Source: Termitomyces sp. T153 (taxonomy: Eukaryota; Basidiomycota; Agaricomycetes; Agaricales; Lyophyllaceae). Taken from it: a DNA stretch of 64,000 nt. Of this stretch, positions 1-11,984 are shown piece after piece (position 1 is the stretch's first letter; the number at the start of each line of letters is the position of its first letter). Both the position numbers and the translations under genes were made by a program. The DNA lies in NCBI GenBank assembly GCA_018296165.2, contig JACKQL020000024.1, positions 496,001 to 560,000 of the forward strand, given 5' to 3'. The notes beneath the pieces were generated by a model, which worked only from the letters and a program-made list of their open reading frames with translations, ran no database searches and was not told the DNA's origin.

Positions 1-255
1 GTGCTGCTCAGGCCTCCTCCTATGACCTCCCCATCTAGTCCACAAATTTGTTTACTGCTTCATTCTCCAAGGGTCAGGCCTGGGGTTCAAAACCCATGTG
101 TGAATGCTGTCCTGTGTTGAGGAAGAATGGGGAGAACTGGGTAGATGCATGAATGTAGTTGTTGTATTGGAACTCAGCATCAGGGAGGAGTTTGTCCCAG
201 TCATCCTGGCACTTGTTGCAAAAAAGGCAGAGATACTGCTCTAACTCCTGGTTTA
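1..255 (-). mobile_element. Ty3/gypsy integrase fragment (family A)
   Basis: Read on the minus strand, this is the C-terminal part of a gypsy integrase core. It matches the integrase at 11423-11607 almost residue for residue, including INQELEQYL and DAEFQYNN. The coding sense is cut at 255, where an LTR of another family begins, so the fragment was the target of that insertion. It does not resume on the far side of the LTR (after 2576), so the other half was lost. The window edge truncates it at base 1. Confidence 0.8.
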
Positions 256-2576
256 TGTTATGACCCACTCCCTGGACCCCTGGACATTGTTTCCAGCCTG
301 CTCACCCCCCCAGAGTCTCCCCCTGATGCCCTGTCAAACTCCCCCAACCCTCATCTACCCTCTATGCCCATTCCAGGTAACTCTGGTGCTTTTTCTACAA
401 ACCCTGATGGCCCCCTGGCTAACTCCAATGCCTTCTCCACAGCCATCAACACTTCCCTTGACTCTCCTGAGCCTCTAGAACCCTCCCTCCCTGTTCCTGA
501 CCCTGTCACGACCCATTCCCTGAAACCCTGTACACCACCCAACAAACCCCCACTCCCCCCAAAACCCCCCCCGACGCTTTGTCAAACTTCCCCAGCACTC
601 TGCACCTACTCCAGCTAACTCCAGCACCTTCTCGGCTAACTCTGACGGCCCCCTGGCCAACTCCAATGTCTTCCCTGCAGCTGCTGGCGCTTCCCCTGGA
701 CTTCCTGAGCCCCTGGGACCACTCCCCCGCCATGCCTGACCCCATTACACGTTATCAACTCGACACCCTAGCTTCCCTGACTTACCCTGGAGTATCACGA
801 CAGCCTCGGAACAGACCACATCGCAATTGATCCCATCAACATATCAATGTGGCCCGCCCTCTGATTTGTAACCAACACCTGTCGACTCCGTCAAGCTCCG
901 CCAAGCCCCACCACCACAGCCGATGTCCCCAGAGCTCTTCAGTAGTCAGTATATAAGACATAGAGTAGCCCTTGGTACTCTAGTCTTGATATTGCTTAAC
1001 GTTACCTATGGTCTGATTGGTTCCTTCTTGTGTTTTGTGTTTTGTGTCTCATGTTTCATTTCCCATATTCTCAGTCTCCCGGTCTTATCTCATCTCTGTT
1101 CCGTTATCTTCCGTTATCGTTCTGTGTCTCCGCCTGAATCTATTCTTGTTTTCATCTAGTCTTCATCCTATTTCATTTGACTCCGCCTCATCCCATTTGA
1201 TTCTGTCTATTGTGTTCAAGTCCTCAACCGTAACATCCTCACAAACTCCACAATTACAATTACAAACCTCCGATGCTCATTACCACCCCTGGACCCTGCT
1301 ATATACTCGACTCTGAACCCCATCAATCCCTGTTGATCCCCCATCAGAACTCCGGCTCTGCTCCTGTCATCTGCGTAGCCTCCGCCTCCTCCGCACCCGC
1401 AATACTCCCACACGGACTTATGCCTGAACCCCACCAAGTCTGTCCCCCTCCCCTGCAACCCGTCCTCTACTCCTCCGGACCTCCCCGGACTTGCTCGGAT
1501 CAATCTCCCCTGGCTATCCTCACAAGTCCCCAGTGCTTGGAACACCTCCAAGTGCTTGGTTGTCAGTGCAGGGAATCACGTTCGCCTAGTAAGGACTCAC
1601 CCAGTATAGCTGAGCCCTCGTGGTCAGCAGAACCTGACAGACCCCATTGTGCATCTCTGGCTCACCACCCTGATTCACCCAACCTACTCCAGAGCATCAC
1701 ATTGACCCCAGAATCGCCTGCATCCCCCACTGATCCCATCAGAATATTGCCATGGCCCACCCCTTGATTGTACCTGACACCCATCAACTCCACATAGCTC
1801 TGTTGAGCCCTGCCACCACACCTGCTGTCCCCCAGAGTTATCCAGTAGTCAGTATATAAGTCATAGAGTAGCTCCTCATACTCTAGTCTTGATATTGCTT
1901 AATGTTACCTATGTTCTGATTGTTTCTGTCTCATGTTTTGTGTTTCATGTTACATTTCCTTTACTCTCAGTCTCCCAGCTCTTATCTCAGTCTCCCAGTT
2001 TTGTCTTGTCTCTATCTCTGTTATCATTCTTGTTATCATTTTATATCTCTGCCTGAATCTATTTTCATTCTCATCTCAATCTTGTCTCAACTCTGCCTTG
2101 TTCCATTCAGCTCCATCTTGCCTCATTTGATCCATTCCCATTATTGTTTTCAAGTTCTCTCAACCCTAATGCCCTTACAAACTCTGTGCTTATGATTACA
2201 ACTCCTGCACATTTGATAAACCAACTCCGGACCTCACTATTTGCTTGGTTCTGAAACCCATCAACTTCCATTGATCCCCCATCAAGCTCTGGCTCCACTC
2301 CCATCACTTGCATAGCCTCTGCTTACTCTGCACCTACAACACTTGCTTCTGGACTTGTACCTGACACCCTGCCAAGTCCAGCCCTTCCCTGCAACTTGTC
2401 CTAGACTTCTCCAGACCACTCCAGACTTGTTTAGATCACCCCCCCATCACCTATCCTCACAAGTCTCCCCCTCCTAGACCCTCTTCAAGTGCCCAGTTAT
2501 CAGTGCAGAGAATCACATCTGCTTAGTAAGGATTTGCCCAGTGCAGCTGAGCCTCCATGATCAGTAGAACCTGGCA
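256..2576 (+). mobile_element. Family B LTR, split by a nested LTR
   Basis: An LTR of about 1.2 kb begins TGTTATGACC at 256 and ends GAACCTGGCA at 2576, a one-base variant of the family end CCTGACA. It is interrupted by a younger copy at 504-1639. Removing that copy and one target duplication rejoins CCTGACCC with CATTG, which matches the uninterrupted LTR at 36842-37957. The 3' half carries a TATATAAG promoter-like box near 1853. The flanks (GTTTA before, AAAAG after) do not match, so one side was rearranged. Confidence 0.75.
504..1639 (+). mobile_element. Solo LTR, family B, with GACCC target duplication
   Basis: This 1136-bp LTR starts TGTCACGACC and ends AACCTGACA. It is flanked by perfect 5-bp duplications, GACCC at 499-503 and at 1640-1644. 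No internal element sequence is present, so it is a solo LTR left by recombination or only ever inserted as an LTR. It retains several CpGs that its host LTR has lost, consistent with younger age. A TATATAA box lies at 950-956. The small ORFs inside are not supported as genes. Confidence 0.9.
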
Positions 2577-5170
2577 AAAAGCCTTTCATAGACATTCTAT
2601 TTAATATTTTGTTTCTTTTAATGCTGCACTTTGCTGTTTGTCACTAGTGCTTGGCATGCCTCTGGGGGTTTTCATGCCATGATGATTTACTGAGCATTTC
2701 CTCCATAGTTACTAGTGTCAAGCAACAGTTGCTAGTGTGTACCAACTCATTTGTCTTGCTTTTTGTTCTTGCTTTCTCTCTTATTGTTTTGGAATAATCA
2801 AAAGTACTTTACATTTTCTTAGGCCCCTTGAGGGGGCCAGTCTACAACTACAAAAAGCTATGAAGCCCCTCGGGGCTAGTCTATGTTCAGATACAACTAA
2901 TAAAAGTTTTTATGTACAGAAGGGCAGCAATTGCTAAGCATCAAGGCCAGCATTGTTGCTAGGGACCTCCTTCATCTCCCCTCCTTCCAGTCCTCCTTGC
3001 CAACTCTGTTCTCCTCCTGCCAGGCCAAGAATGTTTGGCAGTCACCTCAATACCCTGCCAGAGTTGCTAGTAATTGCTTGGCAACAGTGAACCTGGCCCT
3101 TGCCTGCAACAACTCCTCCCTTGCTTTTTCCATCTAAACTGCCTCTCCAATCCCACTATTCTCTCATCATACCCCAGTAGTGATGTTGCTGACATTAGTG
3201 GTGTTGGCAAAGCCAGGTCCTCACCCAGCCACTCTAGTTTGTTGTTGCCCACCTGTTGCAGCAGTGTGCTGCTCTGGGTTCCCTAGCAAAACTGTTAGCA
3301 AATAATCAACTAGCAAGAGTATCCACTTACCTGTTGTCAGATTCTCTCCTCATCCTTGCTCTCTTTGTCCTTGTCCTGATCCACATCTATTGCTTCAGCC
3401 TCTACCTCTTCCTTGCCCTCAACTCCCCCTCTGCTAACTGCTGGCTCCACCTCAGTGGCTGTCACCAAGGGAGTCTTCTCCCTCATCTCCACATCTTCAT
3501 GCTCCTCCTCTCCCTTGTTGCTAGCAACCATCTTTTATAGCTTGTTTGTAGTGACTGGTGTTGAACTTACAGCTTGTTCCTGTGCCAAAGGCACATTGTT
3601 GTTGTTGTTGCTGCCACTACCACTACCACTGTTGCTACCCTCACCCTCACTCTCCACTACTTCCTTACTCTTCTCCTGTTGCCTACTCTTAGCAACACTG
3701 CTGCCCCCAACCATTGACCCATCCTGCAATGTTGGCAGGAGCAAGCTGGAATGCTTGACCTGAATAGGCTCTCCTTTCTTTGCCAACTCCTGCTGCTGCT
3801 CCCCAAATGCTTGGGCCTGTCAAACTGAGGCTGCCTTTGTTGCAATCTTCTTGGTGAACTTCCCACCAGTACTCCTCAATGACTTACCACTGTATGAACA
3901 CCCCTTCCTCATACTATTGCAGCAATAGCAAGACTGGGCCCCCATTGAGTACCAACAGCCTTCTGGGTCATTCTCCACCCAGCAGTTTTCACACTATCAA
4001 AGGATTGTTAGCAACTGTGGTAGCAAAGACTGCTAAAGACTTACTGCTCCTTGCTTATTTCTGAAAGCTTGTTGCTTTGCAAGCAACACCATTGTCTTCC
4101 CTTTCACCTTCTCCAACACTACCCCAGCTTCCATCCCTGTGTCCACCACAGTTGAGGCCTTTTGCCAGCAAAGAAGTGCTGCCAAGCACTTGTTGGTAAA
4201 CAAATCCTCAACAAGTTCCTGTGACAAAGTTAGCAACAACTGCCAAGAAAAAGTGAAAGAATAAAGACTTATTTGAATTGCTCTTCCTCATTCTCTTTGG
4301 CCTTGCCTTTGCCTTTCCCTTTGGAGTTGTTGCCACTCTTGGCAATGTCACCAACTCCTTAGCAACACCACCAGCTGCACACTTGGGAGTGGAGGGCCCA
4401 GCCACTCCAATGTCCCCTCAATTTGTGCTAACAACACCCCCACAGCCCTCACTCCCATGGCCCTTGCTCCTCTCCACCCCCATTGTCACCATCAACTTGC
4501 ATGGTGGGTGCTGGAAGAAGAGTTAGTCATCCAGAGATAAGTCCTCAAAAAGCTAACATAACTTTAGTGGTGTTGCTAGCACTAGCAACTGCTGGGGCAC
4601 TTACTATCATTCCTGCTGCCAAATCTTCCATGAACTCCAGCAAAGGATCAACAGGAGCCTAGCAAAAGTGTTAAAAGTTTTTGCTAATGGAGGAAACAAA
4701 AAAATTACAAAGTGTACACACAACTGGCAAATCCAATCTTCCCCTTTGTATTTCTTGTAGAGCTGGTAACACTCCTTCTTGACCATCACCAACTTAGGCC
4801 ACTCAACACTGCTCCCAGCTGTCTTGAACCAGCACAACCAGGTCTGGAACATGGTAGTCACCACCAAATGAGGATTCTTCACCAAGGATGCATGGGCCAT
4901 GGAGAGCAAATGGTCAACCCAATTGAGGAAAGCATGGGCCATTGTGATCTTCTCAAGCTGGGAAGCAAGATCAGAGGACATATCAATAAGATTGAGAGTG
5001 TAAAGGATAGAGGAGATAAGGATGAAAGAAGGGAGTGTTGATGAAGTTTAAGTGGAATTGCTAGTTGCTTTTATTCTGACCACTCTAAGCATATGGACCA
5101 AGCAAGCAATCACAAGACTGGGTTGACTGAGGACAGTCAAGATTTCAGCATAGAAGAGGATGATAAGACC
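2577..5170 (-). pseudogene. Decayed repeat with minus-strand ORF remnants
   Basis: This CpG-poor stretch has no intact gene. On the minus strand, broken open segments lie at 4607-4981 (124 codons), 4208-4405, 3535-3786 and 3337-3531. The first reads like a folded domain (Trp/Lys-rich, ending in a YKKYKGEDW-type stretch). The others are Ser/Asn/Glu-rich low-complexity linkers with acidic runs. The order suggests one old gene or a Gag-like ORF read from about 4981 down to 3330. I recognise no family. The short words TAGCAAC and TTGCTAGCAAC recur many times, as in the repeat that follows. Confidence 0.45.
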
Positions 5171-6274
5171 CACTTGTTGCTGAGCACCATTTTTAGCATT
5201 TCTGACTGCACAGCAGCTGATTATTTTGACATGGCACAAGTCACAACACTCAGCACATAAGGCCTAGCCCCAAGGTCTGGATTGACAATAGCCTTTGCAC
5301 AGGACTTTAGCAACCACAAGACTTATTGATCACAAGCCATATCATGTGAAGTCTGGACTTTGGGTCTAGAACAACAAGGCCAAGACCTTTCTTAGCAACA
5401 AGCACTAGCAACTTCCTTAGCAACAACACAGCTTTCCCTCTAAATATGGACATATTGACAGTCATGTGATTTCTTACTTATCATTTTTCTTGTTGAGCTT
5501 ACAAACATACTTGAATGGCATTTACACTTCAGGTATTGACATTGGACATGCTCTTTTCTTGCGATTTATTGCCTTTATGCATCACATTGATGTTGCTTAC
5601 TTTTTACTTGGTTACAGAGTGACACCTCATATGGATCATAAACACTTTGGCAGATGCCTTTGCTAGTGGCAACTACTATCTCCTTTCTTATACTATACTT
5701 ACAAACAGTATAGATACTGCCTGTACATAGAGACCATATAAAACAAACAGAATACCATTCCCCCTTCTCTCTAAGCTTACCAGCTTAAGATTTCACTTTG
5801 CTCTTTTGCTCACTATTAACAACAACTTAGCAACAGTCTTGCCAACTTTGACTTTGACTTTGTGTAGTATCAACTGTGGATGCCCTTAGCATTTATTCTG
5901 ACTTAGCAATGAGTGACTACAGCTAGTGACTAGTTTACATTTGTCCTCTTTTCAGTCCCTTTATTGTCACTTCCCCTTCCTATTCCCAACTTCCCTTTTG
6001 CCACTTGGTTTGCTCTTTCTTAGCAATTCTTTTGTCTTCATACTTTTCCCTTCCTTTGTCTAGCAACCTTCCATTACTGCCTAGCAACTTAGGCTAGCAA
6101 TAGCAACTCTTTGCACTTCTCATTCACCACAACACACTATTTGCTCTTGTTTTCTGGGCCAGTTACTGACTTGCCCTTGTATATTAACTTCCTACTGCCA
6201 GCTACCCTATCTAGTGACTAGTATTAGGCCCTCTTTTTATATTTCCTGCATGGTACTAAGCAGCATAGGAGCAC
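5171..6274 (+). repeat. Dispersed repeat (family C), LTR- or leader-like
   Basis: The segment beginning TTGTTGCTGAGCACC near 5177 recurs at 36614-36841 in the same orientation and at about 39056-39478 reversed. A short open stretch here (5466-5666, containing YTSGID) has a counterpart in the reversed copy at 38972-39184, so the homology covers at least 500 bp. It is almost free of CpG and rich in TAGCAAC words. No clear TG...CA ends or coding domains were found. It may be an LTR or 5' leader of a gypsy family. Confidence 0.5.
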
Positions 6275-6506
6275 ATCACTGCCACCCCCACCACCTCTGG
6301 TGGTGGTCAACAACAACAAGGAGTACAAGGTGGAGGAAATCCTGGATAGTTGTTTATTCTATTAACAACTACAATATAAGATGAAGTGGAAGGGCTATGG
6401 GATCAAAGATATCTCCTGGGAACTCTGAAAGAATGTACATGCCCTGGGACTCATCAAGGAGTTCCACATGAAACACCCAGATGCTCCACATGCAATACAA
6501 GGGATC
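6275..6506 (+). mobile_element. Older family A gypsy tail: chromodomain fragment
   Basis: This is the 3' coding end of an older family A copy. It reads a degenerate chromodomain (KVEEILD ... KMKWKGYGIKDISWE) and matches 11985-12206 of the complete element. It stops at 6506, where the complete element inserted, and resumes at 12644 as the element's 3' untranslated stretch and LTR. Its upstream part is missing; the junction at about 6275 abuts a different repeat. Confidence 0.8.
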
Positions 6507-6875
6507 TATCAGGGGACTTCCATTTCCAACCTCTGTGACTGGTGTCAGCACCTCCACAGCTTATTCAACACCTCCAGGGCTCTTTCTAGAACCCCAGAGA
6601 TCTCTGGAGAACTGCAGAGTTCTCTGTATTACCTCAGCAACCATTTCCCTAGGGTTAGGAGTAGCTCCAGTCACCTGTACAGTAGTTCCCATGCCTCCAC
6701 CACCTGCTGATGCACTGTGCCAAGCAGCAAGGATCCTTAGACTTGTTTTCTTGGAATTCCCCTCTGCTAGGTGATTAGTTATTGATTGTATCATTGTCTA
6801 CTCCACTAATATACTTTGGATTCCCCTCTGCTAGCTGTGTGACTCCAATCCACCACTCCAGAGATTGCCCTTACA
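6507..6875 (+). repeat. 5' LTR of the complete family A element
   Basis: It begins TATCAGGGGACTTCC (family start TGTCAG, with G to A at the second base) and ends CCCTTACA. It is the same length as the 3' LTR at 12275-12643. Inside, the motif TGGATTCCCCTCTGCTAG or a near copy occurs twice, about 65 bp apart, an internal direct repeat that is also seen in the other LTRs of this family. Confidence 0.88.
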
Positions 6876-6978
6876 GCAGAACAAGTCTCCTAAAACTGGT
6901 CTGAAAGCCCCTTGTAGCCACAAGAAACCTCTGAGCCACTACCCATTGCTTCCCCACCAGGAATAAACACCTTAGAGT

Positions 6979-8204
6979 TTGATGTCTCAGCTTGCCAACC
7001 CAGACACACCTGCAGAGGCCCCAGTCCCACAGGACAAAGTCTGGACTTGCCTGCTCCACTTAGAAACCCAGGTGCAAATAACACAATCATCTCTCACACA
7101 CCATATGACCAAACTCTCTACCCTCTGTCAGACAACAGATCTTATTTCTCAATCCCTCCAGGTGTTGCTTAAATGCCTGAACCCTAGCTCCACCCCTCCC
7201 ATGGCTGCAGAACCAGCCCTGCCTGCCACTGCACTTGTCCCCACAGCTCCAGTGACCCTACAGCCACAGATCCCACATCTGGCACTACCCAATGCATACA
7301 ATGGTGCCTGCTCTGGCAGGGAGCAATTCCTACAGTCCTGCCTCACCTACATCCATCTCAGTAGAGACACTTTCAACTCCAACATGCTGAAAATAGCCTG
7401 GGTGCTGTCCTACATGAAGACCAGACATGCCTCTACCTATGCATTGCGAGTTTTCTAATGTTCCAGAGGTGTGGGAAGCTTTCCCAACTGGGCTGCCTTC
7501 AAGAAGGACTTCCATGTGAAGTTCTTCCCATTAGACCCTGCCAAGACAGTGGCACTGATGCTGTGCAATAGGGAACAGTACAGGCAAGGGAAGCATACCT
7601 TGGATGAGTACATCAACTCATTCTGGGCTCTGGTCAAACAGGCCAGCTACTCCAATAGCCTCCAACTATGCCTCACCTTCTGGGATGGCCTGCACCCCAT
7701 GCTGGTGGAATGCATCAACAATCTGGTGGAGGGTTGCCCCAGCAATGAGATGATTGCATTGTGGTATCAGGTGGCCTAGGACCAATGGCAACTCATGGAG
7801 ATTCAGAGGGAGCTCTGCTGGCCCCATTCCACACTGCACCCTGCTCTGGTCAGCAACCTTAACCACCCTGCACCTGCTCATCCAATGCCAGCCCCTACTC
7901 CAGCCACCCCTGCAGTGCATCTCCTGCTGCTGGAGATCCCCATGGATATGAATGCTGCCTGACAACTCTGCACTGCCCCACTGCTGTGCTGGAGATGCAA
8001 GAAGCCTGAGCACTTTGCATGGCACTGTCTCCTGGGTCTGGAGGTATGCTACCTTTCCATTGCAGAGCAGGAGGAACTCCTTCTGCAGCTATTGGCCACA
8101 AAAGACACCACTGGAGCTCCACCACTGGACAAGCCTATGCTGGAATTAACCCCAGAGGAAGTTGTTGCATGCATCCCACCTCCAGAGCTGGAGGAGCATT
8201 TTTA
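6979..8204 (+). pseudogene. Gag of family A gypsy (broken)
   Basis: This nucleocapsid/capsid polyprotein reads in one frame from ATG 6979 but is cut by stops at 7456, 7777 and 7960. The middle part (7471-7779) contains the Retrotrans_gag-like stretch FPNWAAFKKDF followed by an EYINSFWALV helix. A CCHC zinc knuckle (C-x2-C-x4-H-x4-C, core WRCKKPEHFAWHC) lies near 7990-8035; this motif binds RNA in active elements. In an intact element the protein would form the virus-like particle. Here it cannot be made full length. Confidence 0.85.
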
Positions 8205-8423
8205 GTTGAGCAATGGATGAGGTGTACACCTCCATTGCTAGGTGCTAACAGGTTCTCTTATCTGTTGAAAGAAAATGAAACTGCCTTTTCTGATGCCCTT
8301 CATTCTGAGACAGAAGAACCTTGAAGCCCCCTTCCAGGTGTACAAACACTAACTCCAGAGCCCCCACCAAGCTCTTCAACACCTCCACAGGTCCATTGGT
8401 GCAGCCCCACTTGGGCATGTCAA

Positions 8424-8834
8424 ATGCTCCAACAGTACATGATGGCATCTGGCTTGTCTGCCCACTCCCTGCACCTCAATGTGGAGATTGAGACCACAGA
8501 CACTCAGCAGATCTGCAGAGTCACAGCTCTCCTGGACAGTGGAGCAATGGGACTGTTCCTGGACTCAGAGTTTGTCAAATGCCACAGCCTGACCACACAG
8601 CCCCTTCCCAAGCCCATTTCTGTCTACAACATCAATGGAATGCCCAACAAAGCCAGCACTATTAACTCCATGGTTGATCTGGTTCTCCATTATTGGAATC
8701 ATGTGGAGCATGCCATATTTGCTGTCACCAGCTTGAGAAGGCAAGACATGATCCTTGGGTTCATATGGCTCCAAGAGCATAACTCCAAGGTCAATTGGAC
8801 CAATGGAGAGGTTACCATGAGCAGGTGCCCATGA
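8424..8834 (+). pseudogene. Retropepsin domain of family A gypsy
   Basis: An open stretch of 136 codons with the aspartic protease signature LLDSGA near 8533, followed by a hydrophobic LFLDSEF flap region. The domain would cleave the Gag-Pol polyprotein. It is in the same frame as the reverse transcriptase downstream, from which it is separated by stops (first TGA at 8832-8834). The region from 8205 to 8423 has lost the frame linking it to Gag. Confidence 0.85.
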
Positions 8835-9221
8835 AAGTGCTCCACCTGTGCTGCAGAGGACAGGGCAGAGCATTGGACCCAGGTTTGAGAGCATGCAGCC
8901 ATCCACACATGTCATGCCAGCCCTCTCCCCTTTGCTGATCTAGACCTCCTGGATCCCCCACCTCTGGTGTTCCCTTATAGAGAGGCCCTCTATGAGGACA
9001 ATTGGAGCAATGGCAGAGCCTCAGAGGAGGAGTGTGGAGAGGAGTTTGGTGGAGTATATGAGCCAGAGTTCCTGGACAAAGTGATAGAGGTGGGGGATTG
9101 AATCTATGTTACTGCTGTCCACCCATCACCCTCTGTCATGGAGATCAGGGCTAGCCAGACTACATCCCAGTGGCTGGCCCAGGCCTTTGCTGCCAATGCC
9201 ACACCTTGAGAGTTCTGGGAT

Positions 9222-9950
9222 GTGGTACCCCCCTACCTGCATGTGTTTGAGCATGTGTTTTCCAAAGCCTCCTTTGACTCCCTTCTAGAGTGCAAGAGGT
9301 GGGACCACACCATCAAACTGCTGCCAGACTCCACACCCTCCAGCTGCAAGGTCTACCTACTTGCATCCCTGGAGCAGGACAAGCTCAATGCTTTCCTGCA
9401 GGAGAACTTGGACTCTGGTCATATCTGTCCATCCAAGTCTCCAATGGCTTCTCTAGTCTTCTTCATCAAAAAGAAGGATGGCTCCCTCCAACTGGTACAG
9501 GACTATTGGGTACTCAATGCCATGATGGTGAAGAACCATTACCCTCTCCCACTCATCTCCAAGCTCATCAACAACCTCTGTAGTGCACAATACTTCACTA
9601 AACTGGATGTCCAGTGGGGTTACAACAATGTGTGCATTCAGGATGGAAATGAGTGGAAGGCTGCCTTCCAGACCAACCAGGGATTGTTTGAGCCACTTGT
9701 CATGTTCTTCAGTCTCACCAACAGCCTGGCCACCTTCCAGACCATGATGAACAACATCTCCTGGGACCTCACAGCAGAGGGTGTAGTGTGTGTGTACCTT
9801 GACAACATCCTCATTTACACCAAAACACTGGAGGAACACCATTAGATCACTTGCCTTGTCCTGGAACAACTCCACCAGCACCAGCTCTACCTCAAGCTGG
9901 AGAAGTGCAAGTTTGAACAGACCCAGATCAAGTACCTCAGCCTGATCATC
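9222..9950 (+). pseudogene. Reverse transcriptase domain, catalytic Asp lost
   Basis: The RT fingers and palm are recognisable: VFFIKKKDGSLQLVQDY, then PLPLISKLI, then FTKLDVQWGYNN with the first catalytic Asp. The YxDD box reads YLDN (9795-9806), so the last catalytic aspartate is Asn. A TAG at 9843-9845 ends the open stretch before the connection domain. The D-to-N change is what CpG deamination of GACGAC would give. The same site is hit in the second element at 60026-60031. Confidence 0.9.
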
Positions 9951-10514
9951 TTGCACAGAGCCATAAAGATGGATCCAGTGAAGGTAGCAGGTGTGGCGGA
10001 GTGGCCAGAGCCCAAGAACAAGAAGGAGGTGCAGGCATTCCTTGGTTTTGCAAACTTCTACCAAAGATTCATCCAGGACTTCTTGCACCATGCCTGCCCA
10101 CTGTTTGACCTTATGGGAAAGAATGTTACATGGAGCTGGGGACCTCCAGAGCAGACAGCCTTTGACACTCTCAAGCATGCTGTGACCTCCAGGCCTGTCC
10201 TTCTATTCCCAGATAATAACTCCCCTTTCTGCATAGAGGCTGACAGCTCCAACTTTGCCACTGGGGCTGTGCTCTCACAGCAATCTCTGAAGGATGGGAA
10301 GTGGCATCCAGTGGCCTTCTACTCCAAGAGCTTGAATGCAGAGGAGCAGAACTACAAGATCCATGACAAGGAGATGCTGGCCATCATCTGGTCATTTGAG
10401 GAGTGGCAGCACTTCCTGGAAGGTGCACAGCACAAGTTCAAGGTCTGGACTGATCACAAGAACCTTGAATACTTTCTAACAGCTAAGAAGCTCAACTGCC
10501 AACAGGCCTGGTAG
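9951..10514 (+). pseudogene. RNase H domain of family A gypsy
   Basis: It follows the RT in the same frame. It reads the RT thumb (VQAFLGFANFYQRFI) and then the RNase H core: FCIEADSSNFATGAVLSQ, the NYKIHDKEMLAI helix and FKVWTDHKNLEYF. This domain would degrade the RNA strand during reverse transcription. A TAG at 10512 and a second at about 10563 separate it from the integrase. Confidence 0.88.
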
Positions 10515-10829
10515 TCCCTCTACCTTGCCAACTTTGACTTCTCCTTGCACCACAAGCCTGGCTAGAGCATGGGAAAGCCAGATGCCCTGTCCCAGAGACT
10601 GGACCATGCTATGGGGGAAGGGGATAATAGCAACATTGTGCTCCTCCACCCAGAACTGTTTGCAATCCAAGCCATGGAGGGTCTTGCCATTGACAGAGCA
10701 GAGGCAGACATTCTCCGGGACATATGGTGGGGTAATTGGGATGGTTAGCAGGAGGAGCTTGTGGCACAGGCTGCTCAGGTGCTGAAGTCAGGGCATGCTA
10801 CTGGTGCCAAGGTGGTCCGCACTGACAAA

Positions 10830-11607
10830 TGGGCCCTCTGAGATGGAACCTTGACCTTCTGAGACCATATCTATGTCTCCAACATTCCAGAGCTCCATCA
10901 GAGGATTGTGGAGCAACACCACAACTCCTGCATTGCAGGGCACCCCAGGTGGTGGAGGACATTGGAGCTGGTATTATGGAACTACTGGTGGCCCCAGATG
11001 TCCTGGTATATTGGGTCCTACACTAGTACCTGTGATCTCTGCCTCTGGACCAAGCCCCAGTGCCAACTCCCCTATGGACAGTTACACCTGCTACCAGTGC
11101 CTGCAGAACAATGGAGCATAGCATCCATGGACTTCATCATAGAGCTCCCCAACACCCACAATTATGATGCAATCATGGTGGTGGTAGACCTGTATGGCAA
11201 GAGAGTGCACTTCATTCCAACCCACACCACCTGCTCCACCATGGGTGCTGCAAACCTGTACCAGAGGAACATCTAGAAGCTCCACAGCCTCTCCAATGCC
11301 TACATCTCAGACTGGGGACCACAATTCATGGTGGAGTTCACCTGGGAGCTCTACTGACTAACTTGGAGTGAAGCTCCACACCACCACTGCCTACCACCCA
11401 CAGTCTAATGGCCAGACAGAATGCATAAACCAGGAGTTGGAGCAGTATCTCCACCTCTTCTGCAATGAGCACCAGGATGACTGGGACAAAGTCCTCCCTG
11501 ATGCTGAATTCCAGTACAACAACCATGTTCATGCATCCACCCAGTTTTCCCCATTCTTCCTTGACATGGAACAGCACCCATGCATGGGTTTTGAACCCTG
11601 GGCCTGA
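10830..11607 (+). pseudogene. Integrase of family A gypsy (frameshifted)
   Basis: It contains the N-terminal zinc region (HHNSCIAGHP ... CDLC), then the core with D in SMDFIIELP, a second D in ISDWGPQF and the glutamate in NGQTECINQELEQ. TGA stops at 10839 and 10860 stand where CGA arginines are expected; further stops lie at 11274 and 11356, and the reading frame shifts near 11360. In an active element it would join the cDNA to the chromosome. Confidence 0.87.
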
Positions 11608-11984
11608 CTCTTGGAGAATAAGGCAGTAAACAAGTCTGTGGACTGGATGAAGAGGTCACAGGAGGAGGCCCAAGCAGCACTGGCAAAGGCAAAAGATGAT
11701 ATGGTGCAATACTACAACCATGGGAGGACCCCAGAGCACAGATATCAGCCCAGAGATCAAGTCTTCCTGGATGCCTCTGACATTACAACTACCTGACCCT
11801 CAAAAAAGCTGTCACACCATCAGTTAGGACCATTTACAGTGGAATGACAGGTAGGGCCCTTGGCCTATTGACTCCAGCTCCCTATGGGGATGCACCAGCT
11901 TCATCCAGTATTCAATGTGGTCAAACTAACCCCAGCCCCTAAAGATCCTGTCCCAGGGCAATGTCTGCCACCTCTGCTGCTCCC

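Noticed and set aside
3337..4981. Possible intact host gene on the minus strand
   Set aside because: Stops and frame changes separate every open piece, no splice pairs join them convincingly, and the DNA has the CpG-poor character of the repeats.
9453..10178. 241-codon minus-strand ORF in the gypsy pol
   Set aside because: It is the shadow of the RT/RNase H frame on the opposite strand, whose motifs are clear.
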